From JBAXBF01 sp034429745 (GTDB lineage Bacteria > Chloroflexota > Anaerolineae > Anaerolineales > DRKV01), in the NCBI GenBank assembly GCA_034429745.1, contig DAOUFY010000093.1, positions 1 through 37,250 of the forward strand: a stretch of DNA of 37,250 nucleotides, read 5' to 3'. A program made the position numbers and the translations under genes. A model generated the notes under the pieces. That model was not told the origin of the DNA. It saw only the letters and a program-made list of their open reading frames with translations, and did no database searches. Below, piece by piece: positions 26,101-33,333 of this stretch; position 1 is the first letter of the stretch; every line of letters starts with the position of its first letter.

Positions 26101-27471
26101 AACGTCCGGCGCTCCCAACTCTAAAAGGCGCTTAAGGCGGTTGTTGCGGTTGATGACTCGCCGATATAAGTCATTCAGATCGGAAGTCGCAAAACGACCT
26201 CCATCCAATTGAACCATTGGACGCAAATCGGGTGGGATAACCGGCAAAACGGTCAAAATCATCCATTCAGGCCGGTTGCCCGAAGTCTTAAAAGCTTTTA
26301 CTACCTTAAGTCGCTTAATGGCTCTTTTCCTCTTTTGCTTGCTTTTAGAGGTACGAAGCTCAACCCATAGTTCATGATAGAGTTTATCTAAATCTAGACG
26401 GCGCAAGATATCATAGAAGGCTTCCGCACCCATATCTGCTCGAAATACTTGACCCCAGCGGGATTTTAATTCTCGATACCGCGATTCACTCATAAAGGTC
26501 AAGTGGTTTAGTTCGAGCAATTCGTTGCGTTGGCGGTTGTATTCGGCGCGAATGGTAGTTAATTGATCCTCATATTGATTTTGAATTTCGGCTTTTTTCT
26601 GTTCGATTTCTGCTTGCAGTCTTTCGATCTCAATAGAAAGGCGTTCTTTTTCGAGCTGTTTCTTCTGCTTAAGAGATTTTTCAATTTGTTCGAATTGAGT
26701 TTTAACATATTGTTGAACCCGCCCTACATGATGGGAGCTGATTACTTCACCGCTTTCGACAATGATCTCGGATGTGTTGGGGAAGTGAATGGTAGAATGA
26801 GAAGGTACACCCATGCTCTGTTGAAGTTCTTCTTCCAGACGCTGCCCATCTTTGATGAGAGACTGTGTTTCCTGAAGCATTTTGTTCTCATATTCTTCTT
26901 CTAGGGCATCGAGCTGTTGGCGGATTTCGGTTAATTTTTGTTCTTCTTCCGAGTAGCTTTTTTGAGCTTTATCTTGGAATTTTTTAGATAATTCATTTTC
27001 GGCTAACGTTAATCTTTCTTCCAAGCGTTTGAGTGCTTTTTGGCGGGCTTCTTCGTCCACATAAGTAACTACATATTGAGCAAAATAAAGGACGCGATCT
27101 AAATTGCGGCGTGAAATATCCAACAATAAGCCTAAATATGAAGGAACCCGTCTAGTGTACCAAACGTGAGCTACCGGAGCTGCCAATTCGATATGTCCCA
27201 TTCGCTCGCGTCGGACAGAAGACTTAGTTACTTCTACGCCGCATTTGTCGCAAATTATCCCCTTATAGCGCATGTTTTTATATTTACCGCAATAACACTG
27301 GTAATCGCGGGTTGGACCAAAGATAGCTTCACAAAATAAGCCATCTTTTTCGGGTCGCAGACGGCGGTAATTAATGGTTTCTGGTTTTAGCACTTCACCA
27401 TAAGACCAACTTCGAATGACCTCGGGTGAAGCTAAGCGGATGCGTAAAGAGCGAAGACCTTTAGTTTCCAT
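23182..27471 (-). CDS. rpoC: DNA-directed RNA polymerase subunit beta'
   Basis: This is the catalytic beta' subunit of RNA polymerase, 1429 residues. The N-terminal zinc site uses Cys59, Cys61, Cys74 and Cys77. The Mg2+-binding NADFDGDQ is at 625-632, the bridge-helix region lies near [26 protein letters not shown], and the trigger-loop/clamp segment [36 protein letters not shown] is near the C-terminus. Residues about 143-325 hold two long Glu/Gln/Lys-rich coiled-coil stretches flanking a short [15 protein letters not shown] segment, a large insertion compared with Bacillus. rpoB is not adjacent: the next gene upstream is divergent. AGGAG before the ATG is rather distant, about 13 bases. Confidence 0.98.
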   Translation of the reverse strand: [1429 protein letters not shown]

Positions 27472-27640
27472 AAAGTTAACCTAACTCCTGAAATGGTAAT
27501 TATTGTTAGTAGTTGTTGCCCCCAACGATTTTTTCTCATATTCAATGAAAGGAAACGGTTTAATTAAACAAATAATCGAACGCCTAAGAAATTCTTATGC
27601 GTTTCGAAAGATACCTCTTCAAAAGAACCATGGAAATAAT
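27472..27640 (-). other. Long rpoC 5' leader with an imperfect hairpin
   Basis: The leader between the predicted start (about 27634) and the rpoC ATG is roughly 160 bases. A stem forms between 27577-27590 (CGAACGCCTAAGAA) and 27592-27606 (TTCTTATGCGTTTCG), with one mismatch and one bulge. It lies soon after the transcription start and no T-run follows it, so it is not a plain terminator. It may be a regulatory or protective structure; no further gene is visible here. Confidence 0.45.
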
Positions 27641-27669
27641 ATTTTATCATCTTTTTTCTAATACGTCAA
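27641..27669 (-). promoter_or_regulatory. Sigma-70 promoter of rpoC
   Basis: On the minus strand TTGACG (27669-27664), a 17-base spacer and TAAAAT (27646-27641) match the consensus at ten of twelve positions. It is the only good promoter in the 321-base gap on this strand and gives rpoC its own transcription start, consistent with rpoC not being in an operon with rpoB. Confidence 0.78.
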
Positions 27670-27768
27670 GGCAATTTTATTCCTATTAGTTCAGTCGGTA
27701 ATTGTGCGCTGTTTTTCAATCTCAATTAATTTTCTATAAAGGGATCAGCTTATTTCTCTCGGTGCTAT

Positions 27769-27776
27769 GGTAAAAT
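27769..27776 (+). promoter_or_regulatory. Possible extended -10 for the ferritin-VIT gene
   Basis: TGGTAAAAT (27768-27776) looks like an extended -10 without a clear -35 element. It lies about 40 bases before the gene start. The position suits a promoter, but the evidence is weak. Confidence 0.3.
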
Positions 27777-27816
27777 AAAGCGATATATTAGCTTGGTCAA
27801 GACAGGTGTAAGGAAT

Positions 27817-28938
27817 ATGGATAAAGAAAATCTTAAACGGTATATTGACAATTGGAATGATGAACGCAACACTGCAATGATATATTTTGCCTTGTCTGAA
27901 TGGGAAGAGGATGAGCGATTGGCAGAAATCTATCGCCGAATGGGAGAATCCGAAGTAAGACATGCTGAGCGTTGGGAAGAGCAGATACGAATTGCAGGAG
28001 GAAAGGTACCTGAGTTTCATCCCTCTTTAAAGACAAAAATATTGTTATGGGTAGCAAAGCGATTTGGTGCGAGTGCTGTTCTGCCTAATATGCAAGCCAT
28101 GGAACGTAAAGGTGCAAGAGATTACTTGATGCAAAGTGAAGGAAAAGACATGAGCGCGGATGAAAGTTCACATGCCCGCTTGCTTGCACAAATGACGCAG
28201 TTCGGTCCGGGAGGAGTTGAAGGCGGTGTATTAGCTCAAATAGAAGGACGCCACCGAGCTACCGGTGGAAATGCTCTCCGAGCGGCGGTTTTGGGAGCAA
28301 ATGATGGGTTAGTTTCCAATTTGAGTTTGGTGATGGGTGTGGCTGGGGCAGCTTTGGATAATCAAAGTATTCTCATCACAGGTTTGGCTGGAATGCTGGC
28401 AGGCGCGATTTCAATGGCTTTAGGGGAATGGCTTTCAGTGCAAAGCTCACGTGAGCTTTATGCCCATCAAATTGAAATTGAGACAGAAGAAATCATACAG
28501 TCTCCCGAGGAGGAAACAGAAGAATTGGCACTTATCTATGAAGCGCGCGGTTTGCCAAAGGAACAAGCTCTGAATTTAGCTGAACAGATTATTGCAAACC
28601 GAGAAAGTGCAGTAGAGACTCTGGCGCGTGAGGAGCTTGGGATGGATCCAAAAGAATTAGGCGGCTCAGCTTGGGAAGCAGCAATAACTTCGTTTGTTCT
28701 TTTTTCCGTGGGTGCTGTCATTCCAGTCATTGGTTTTGCGGTATTAAGTGGAGTAGCGGCAGTATATGTAAGTATTGCTTTGAGTGTTGTTGGTTTATTT
28801 ATATTGGGTGCGGTTACTTCTTTGTTTACAGGCCGCAGCGCGCTTTTTAGTGGTGGACGGATGGTTTTGTTTGGGCTGCTGGCAGCAGCCGTAACCTTTG
28901 GCATAGGGCATTTAGTAGGTGTCAGCTTAGGTGGATGA
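27817..28938 (+). CDS. Ferritin-like/VIT1 fusion, membrane-bound ferritin (MbfA-like) metal exporter
   Basis: A 373-residue fusion. The N-terminal part (1 to about 140) is a rubrerythrin/ferritin-like four-helix domain with di-iron ligands: Glu16, Glu28, Glu46 and His49 (ESEVRHAERW), then MERKGARDY and DESSHARLL with the second ExxH. The C-terminal part (about 150-373) is a VIT1/CCC1 transporter with LGANDGLVSNLSLVMGVAGA, GAISMALGEWLSVQSSRE and three later helices. This order matches MbfA of rhizobia and Agrobacterium, an iron exporter protecting against peroxide; manganese is also possible for the family. A TTG further upstream would add eight residues. ATG at 27817 with AGGTG eight bases before it is preferred. 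The next gene starts 25 bases after the stop. Confidence 0.88.
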   Translation: MDKENLKRYIDNWNDERNTAMIYFALSEWEEDERLAEIYRRMGESEVRHAERWEEQIRIAGGKVPEFHPSLKTKILLWVAKRFGASAVLPNMQAMERKGARDYLMQSEGKDMSADESSHARLLAQMTQFGPGGVEGGVLAQIEGRHRATGGNALRAAVLGANDGLVSNLSLVMGVAGAALDNQSILITGLAGMLAGAISMALGEWLSVQSSRELYAHQIEIETEEIIQSPEEETEELALIYEARGLPKEQALNLAEQIIANRESAVETLAREELGMDPKELGGSAWEAAITSFVLFSVGAVIPVIGFAVLSGVAAVYVSIALSVVGLFILGAVTSLFTGRSALFSGGRMVLFGLLAAAVTFGIGHLVGVSLGG

Positions 28939-28963
28939 TTTTTTATTGCGATTTAGATGAAAA

Positions 28964-29590
28964 ATGAATAATTTACCACTCATTATTGTTAGTGCATTCT
29001 ATATTGCTACTCAAGTGCTTTCTGATATTGGCAGTTTAAGAATTGTAGATTTCTTTGGCCTTGCAATGGATGGAGGCACTTTTATTTACCCATTAACGTT
29101 TACCCTGCGGGATATGGTGCATAAGATAGGCGGTAAAACTGCTGCACAAGTTCTAATCATAAGTGCAGCAGTGATAAACCTCATCATGGCTGGATATTTT
29201 TGGCTTGTTTCCGTATTGCCAGCTGCACCGGATGTTGTGCAGCCTGATTTTGGCAGTGTGCTTGCCCCAGTATGGCGAATTGTTTTTGCTTCCATTTTAG
29301 CTGAAGTTGTGAGCGAACTTGTGGATACAGAGGCGTATCATTTTTGGGTAAGTAGAGTTACTACTCGTTTTCAATGGACGCGAGTGCTGGTAAGCAATAG
29401 TATCAGTATTCCTATGGATAGTGTAATTTTTGGTTGGGCAGCTTTCGGTGGTCAGTACACTGACGCGGTAGTGTGGTCTATTGTATTATCGAATGTAATC
29501 GTCAAAGGCGTAACAACACTCATTGGATTGCCAATGATTTATGTGGTAAAGGAAAAAGAGAAAGAGCAAATACTTCGGGCATCAGAGTAA
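28964..29590 (+). CDS. VUT-family transporter (queuosine precursor transporter-like), copy 1
   Basis: A 208-residue membrane protein of the VUT/YhhQ family with about six helices. Characteristic segments are SDIGSLRIVDFFGLAMDGGT, FIYPLTFTLRDMVHK after the first helix, and SELVDTEAYHFW before the RFQWTRVLVSN region. The family imports queuosine precursors (preQ0, preQ1 or queuine) in the cases studied, but assignments by homology are loose. It lies 25 bases after the ferritin-VIT gene. No preQ1 riboswitch is visible before it, nor are queuosine-synthesis genes nearby. A second VUT gene follows nine bases later. No strong ribosome-binding site precedes the ATG. Confidence 0.88.
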   Translation: MNNLPLIIVSAFYIATQVLSDIGSLRIVDFFGLAMDGGTFIYPLTFTLRDMVHKIGGKTAAQVLIISAAVINLIMAGYFWLVSVLPAAPDVVQPDFGSVLAPVWRIVFASILAEVVSELVDTEAYHFWVSRVTTRFQWTRVLVSNSISIPMDSVIFGWAAFGGQYTDAVVWSIVLSNVIVKGVTTLIGLPMIYVVKEKEKEQILRASE

Positions 29591-29599
29591 CTCAATGTA

Positions 29600-30202
29600 A
29601 TGTTTGCTGTTATATTAACTTCTTTATCTTATGTTGCTGCCCAGCTTTTAGATGATTTTGGCAGTCTAAAGATCATTACATTAGCGGGGTATACTTTTGA
29701 TGGGTCAATATTTATATATCCCTTTACGTTGACTTTGAGAGATTTGGTTCATAAAGTGGTAGGGTTTAATGCAGTTCGCGTGGTGATTATTGTCACTGCC
29801 TTTATCAGTTTATATATGGCAGGTTATTTGTGGTTTATTTCATCTTTGCCAGGTATCTTAAACACATCATCGCAAGTCAATTTTAATCTCTTATTCAGAC
29901 CTGTGTGGCGCATTGTCGTTCATACCCTTGTCATTGAATGTGCTAGTGAACTGCTGGATACTGAAATATATCATCTATGGGTTAAATATGTTACCTTTCG
30001 TTTTCAATGGTCAAGAGTATTAGTGAGCAACATTGTAAGTGCCCCGATTGATAGTATTTTTGCCGTGTTAATACTCTCAGAAGTATTTCCTCCCAAAATT
30101 GTGTGGTCAAGTGTGGGGGGGGATGTAATTGCAAAAATTTTCGCAACGCTTATTGGGATGGGCTTGATCTATATTGTGAAGGATAAAACTAAAGATCAAT
30201 AA
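29600..30202 (+). CDS. VUT-family transporter, tandem paralogue (copy 2)
   Basis: A 200-residue paralogue of the preceding gene with the same order of segments: AAQLLDDFGSLKIITLAGYT, DGSIFIYPFTLTLRDLVHK, ELLDTEIYHLW and FRFQWSRVLVSN. The two are clearly related but diverged, so the duplication is not recent. Differences in the middle (PGILNTSSQVNFN for PAAPDVVQPDFG) may mean different specificity, or the two may form a heteromer. The gap from copy 1 is nine bases without a clear ribosome-binding site, so coupling is likely. The gene ends 16 bases from the convergent phoU stop, with no terminator visible between them. Confidence 0.87.
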   Translation: MFAVILTSLSYVAAQLLDDFGSLKIITLAGYTFDGSIFIYPFTLTLRDLVHKVVGFNAVRVVIIVTAFISLYMAGYLWFISSLPGILNTSSQVNFNLLFRPVWRIVVHTLVIECASELLDTEIYHLWVKYVTFRFQWSRVLVSNIVSAPIDSIFAVLILSEVFPPKIVWSSVGGDVIAKIFATLIGMGLIYIVKDKTKDQ

Positions 30203-30218
30203 CTATATCGTAGCCAAA

Positions 30219-30908
30219 TTATGGGGAAATACGCTCAACATTGCCATTGTCTTTCGATGGAGTTTCTCTCAATTCACCTGTTACCATAAAAATAACTCGC
30301 TCACAAATATTGGTTACTCGGTCAGCGGCTCTTTCAAGATTGTGGGCTGCCCAAAGAAGATAATTAGCTTGTTTAATTTTTGAAGGAGTGGCTAATAAGT
30401 GAGTAATAAGCTCTCTGTACACTTGTTCATAGAGATAATCAATCTCATCATCTTCCGCGGGTATTTGAGCAGCTAAGTTAATATCGCGTTCGATGAACGC
30501 TTGCAATGCTTGCTTAAGCATGCTGCTCCATTTTTGCGCCATACGCGGGATATCTATTAAAGGTTTAATCAGGGGTTCATCACCAATAAGAAGGTTGATA
30601 CGGGCAATGCCTTTTGCATAATCACCCATTCTCTCCAGCTCCTTAGTAATATCCAATATGGCGGCGACAACCCGCAGATCAACAGCCATCGGCTGTTGAG
30701 TTGCAATGACAACTAGACAAGCATTTTCTAGGTCGTAGCGCATTTTATTGATGGTTTTATCTTGAGCAATGATCCGCTTGGAAGCTTGCATGTCTCTAAC
30801 ACGCAAGGATTCAACAGCTTCAATCATAGCTTGATCAACAAGAAAAGCCATATTCATCATCTCTTCTTGGAGATGATTAAGTTCTTTAGTAAACAATTCA
30901 CGTGTCAT
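30219..30908 (-). CDS. phoU: Phosphate transport system regulatory protein PhoU
   Basis: PhoU links the Pst transporter to its signalling kinase and limits phosphate uptake when phosphate is plentiful. The 229-residue all-helical protein consists of two repeats. Each has the metal-binding E/DxxxD signature: ELERMGDYA in the first and NLERAADRVTNI in the second. The start has GAGGAG about six bases upstream. It is the last gene of the pst operon, 17 bases after the second pstB. Downstream on the opposite strand is the VUT gene. No PhoR/PhoB pair is present in the window. Confidence 0.95.
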   Translation of the reverse strand: MTRELFTKELNHLQEEMMNMAFLVDQAMIEAVESLRVRDMQASKRIIAQDKTINKMRYDLENACLVVIATQQPMAVDLRVVAAILDITKELERMGDYAKGIARINLLIGDEPLIKPLIDIPRMAQKWSSMLKQALQAFIERDINLAAQIPAEDDEIDYLYEQVYRELITHLLATPSKIKQANYLLWAAHNLERAADRVTNICERVIFMVTGELRETPSKDNGNVERISP

Positions 30909-30925
30909 TTGATTTCTCCTCTAAA

Positions 30926-31696
30926 CTAACCTGCTCTACCAGTAATGTAATCTTCTGTGAGGCGGTGAATGGGACTAGTAAACAACTCATTTGTTTTTCC
31001 AAATTCTATTAACTCACCGAGCCAAAAGAATCCAGTCCTATCCGAAACTCTGGCTGCCTGCTGCATATTGTGGGTAACGATGATAATCGTATATTGTTGT
31101 TTTAACACCTGCATTAACTCTTCGATTTCCAGTGTAGCTATAGGATCTAATGCTGAACAAGGTTCATCCATCAAGATCACTTCAGGGGTTACGGCGATGG
31201 CGCGTGCAATGCATAATCGCTGCTGCTGACCAAGTGAAAGGGAGAGAGCATCTTGGTGCAAGATGTCTTTGACTTCATTCCAAAGAGCAGCTGCTTGCAG
31301 ACTTCTTTCGACAAGGTCTGCCAATTCGTGGCGCGGAACAAGACCGAGGGCTAATGGTCCAAAAGCTACATTGTTGAAGATGGATTGCGGAAATGGGTTG
31401 GGTCTTTGAAACACCATGCCTACTCTGCGGCGCAGTTCAACTACCGGCATTGCCTTATCATGTATTTCTTCACCATCCAACCAAATGGAACCAGTATGGC
31501 GAGTTTTTGGGATAGTATCATTCATACGGTTCAGGCACCGTAAAAAAGTTGATTTTCCGCAACCGGAAGGTCCAATAAGGGCGGTAATTTCACGTTCCTT
31601 GATAGATAAGGAAATGTTTTTTAAAGCCGGCTGATTGTTGTAATAGAAATAAAGCCCTTCAACGCGAATCTTGTCTTTTTTGCTTTCGTCGGTCAT
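30926..31696 (-). CDS. pstB: Phosphate ABC transporter ATP-binding protein PstB (second copy)
   Basis: The ATPase of the Pst importer. The 256-residue protein has Walker A GPSGCGKST and LRCLNRMND, the Q-loop GMVFQRPNPFPQSIF, Walker B VILMDEPCSALDP and the His switch IIIVTHNMQQAARVSDRT, all PstB-typical. The ABC signature reads LSLGQQQR in place of the usual LSGGQQQR, an unusual change at a nucleotide-contact position. The open frame extends upstream into the first pstB. ATG at 31696 begins MTDESKKDK, while a GTG at 31705 could add three residues. It sits between the first pstB and phoU. Confidence 0.93.
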   Translation of the reverse strand: MTDESKKDKIRVEGLYFYYNNQPALKNISLSIKEREITALIGPSGCGKSTFLRCLNRMNDTIPKTRHTGSIWLDGEEIHDKAMPVVELRRRVGMVFQRPNPFPQSIFNNVAFGPLALGLVPRHELADLVERSLQAAALWNEVKDILHQDALSLSLGQQQRLCIARAIAVTPEVILMDEPCSALDPIATLEIEELMQVLKQQYTIIIVTHNMQQAARVSDRTGFFWLGELIEFGKTNELFTSPIHRLTEDYITGRAG

Positions 31697-31718
31697 TAGA
31701 TGCACTTTTTCCGCTCTC

Positions 31719-32483
31719 CTACCCAAAACGACCTGTGATATAGTCTTCGGTTTTTTTATTTTGTGGAGTAGTGAAGATATCAACACCACGACCTACTTCT
31801 ATCAACTCTCCCATGAGGAAAAAAGCAGCATAATCAGCAACACGAGCTGCTTGTTGTACACTATGTGGAACAATAATAATAGTTATTTCTTTTTTTAGTT
31901 GTTGCAGAGATTCTTCCACTTTTGCCGTAGATATAGGATCAAGACCGGAAGTTGGTTCATCCAGCAAAAGCACATCTGGCTGCAAGGCTAAACTGCGAGC
32001 GATGCATAAACGCTGCTGCTGTCCACCCGAAAGTGAAGAAGCAGGGTCATCTAAGCGGTCTTTGACTTCATCCCATAAAGCAGCTTGAGACAAACTTCTT
32101 TCCAACATCTCGGCTTGTGCCATCCGACTGCGAATTCCAGCTAACTTGGAAGCATATAAAACGTTATCTCGGATAGTACCGGGTAAAGGCAAAGGAAGGG
32201 CAAATACCATACCAACACGTCTTCTGAGTTCTGTAACTCGAATATGAGGAGCGTAAATATCTTCTCCATCCAGCCAGACTTTGCCTTCCATACGTGTACC
32301 TTCGATTAAGTCATTTAGACGATTGATGAGGCGAAGCAGGGTTGTTTTACCTCCTCCTGATGGACCAAACAGTACAGTAATAGCATGTTCATAAATGTTT
32401 AAATTGATTTGGCGGAGTGCTTGTTTGCGCTCATAATAGTAATTGAGATTATCAATTCTTATTTTATATTTTATTTCTTCCAT
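31719..32483 (-). CDS. pstB: Phosphate ABC transporter ATP-binding protein PstB (first copy)
   Basis: A PstB paralogue of 254 residues directly after pstA, four bases from its stop. It has Walker A GPSGGGKTT, signature LSGGQQQRLCIARS, Walker B VLLLDEPTSGLDP and the His switch IIIVPHSVQQAARVADYA. The motifs are less PstB-typical than those of the second copy: EPTSGLDP instead of EPCSALDP, GGGKTT instead of GCGKST, and a Pro before the switch His. The Q-loop reads GMVFALPLPLPGTI, where the catalytic Gln is replaced by Ala. It may be a degenerate partner of an asymmetric ATPase heterodimer, or may serve another permease. Confidence 0.9.
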   Translation of the reverse strand: MEEIKYKIRIDNLNYYYERKQALRQINLNIYEHAITVLFGPSGGGKTTLLRLINRLNDLIEGTRMEGKVWLDGEDIYAPHIRVTELRRRVGMVFALPLPLPGTIRDNVLYASKLAGIRSRMAQAEMLERSLSQAALWDEVKDRLDDPASSLSGGQQQRLCIARSLALQPDVLLLDEPTSGLDPISTAKVEESLQQLKKEITIIIVPHSVQQAARVADYAAFFLMGELIEVGRGVDIFTTPQNKKTEDYITGRFG

Positions 32484-32487
32484 GGCG

Positions 32488-33333
32488 TTACCATTGACGC
32501 TTTTTGCGATAATAGCTGCGAATGAGTGTCGCAGCTAAGTTCAAAGATAAAACGAGCATCAGAAGCACTAATGCAGTACCATATTGGATAGAGATAGGCA
32601 TGCCCGGTACTTGGGTTGATATGACATAGAGGTGATAAGGCAGAGCCATAGTTGGATCAAATAGGGAGGAAGGTAATTTGGGAAGGAAAAAAGCAGCTCC
32701 AGTAAAGAGAATAGGTGCTGTTTCTCCAGCTGCGCGCAGTAAGCCTAGAATTACCCCGGTGGTAATACCTGGCAAAGCTTGGGGTAAAATGATATAACGG
32801 ATTCCCTGCCAACGCGTTCCTCCCAAGCTTGCGTTCACAGTGCGAAATTCGGTAGGTACACTCCTCAATGCCTCCTCGGAAGCACTGATAATGATGGGTA
32901 TGGTCATGATCCCTAAGGTAAGCGAAGCGGCAATAATCGAATTGCCTAATTGAAGAAAAAGCACAAATAAACCTAAGCCAAATAATCCATATACGACTGA
33001 TGGAATTCCGGCAAGGTTTATGATAGCCAATCGGATCGAACGCGTTAGCAAATTGTCGCGAGCGTATTCAGAAAGGTATATCGCTCCGCCAACTCCAATG
33101 GGAATGGCAGTAATTGCACTTCCAAAGGTGAGCAGTAATGTGCCAACAATCGCTGGAAGAATTCCACCAGCTTTCATTCCGTCATGAGGCATTTCAGTCA
33201 AGAATGTCCAATTGACAGCAGGCAAACCTCGGATAATGATTGCCAAAATAACAAAAAGAATAGGAATAACGACAACTATCGTAATGGTAAAAAGTAGCAG
33301 ATTGCCCAGTTGTTGCACTGAAAGGCGGTTCAT
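32488..33333 (-). CDS. pstA: Phosphate ABC transporter permease PstA
   Basis: One of the two membrane subunits of the phosphate importer. From ATG at 33333 the protein is 281 residues and begins MNRLSVQQLGN. The first hydrophobic helix (LLLFTITIVVVIPILFVILA) follows, and then the GMKAGGILPAIVGTL segment and ITAIPIGVGGAIYLSEYA typical of PstA. The frame stays open upstream, but that portion is read from pstC in another frame and is not real. The start overlaps the pstC stop by one base (TAATG), indicating coupling. It is followed four bases later by the first pstB. About six membrane helices are visible. Confidence 0.94.
   Translation of the reverse strand: MNRLSVQQLGNLLLFTITIVVVIPILFVILAIIIRGLPAVNWTFLTEMPHDGMKAGGILPAIVGTLLLTFGSAITAIPIGVGGAIYLSEYARDNLLTRSIRLAIINLAGIPSVVYGLFGLGLFVLFLQLGNSIIAASLTLGIMTIPIIISASEEALRSVPTEFRTVNASLGGTRWQGIRYIILPQALPGITTGVILGLLRAAGETAPILFTGAAFFLPKLPSSLFDPTMALPYHLYVISTQVPGMPISIQYGTALVLLMLVLSLNLAATLIRSYYRKKRQW

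Noticed and set aside
27793..27816. TTG start for the ferritin-VIT protein
   Set aside because: ATG at 27817 has AGGTG at a suitable distance and the added residues look unlike the family.
28939..28963. preQ1 riboswitch before the VUT genes
   Set aside because: The gap is only 25 bases, too short for an aptamer plus platform, and no conserved elements are present.
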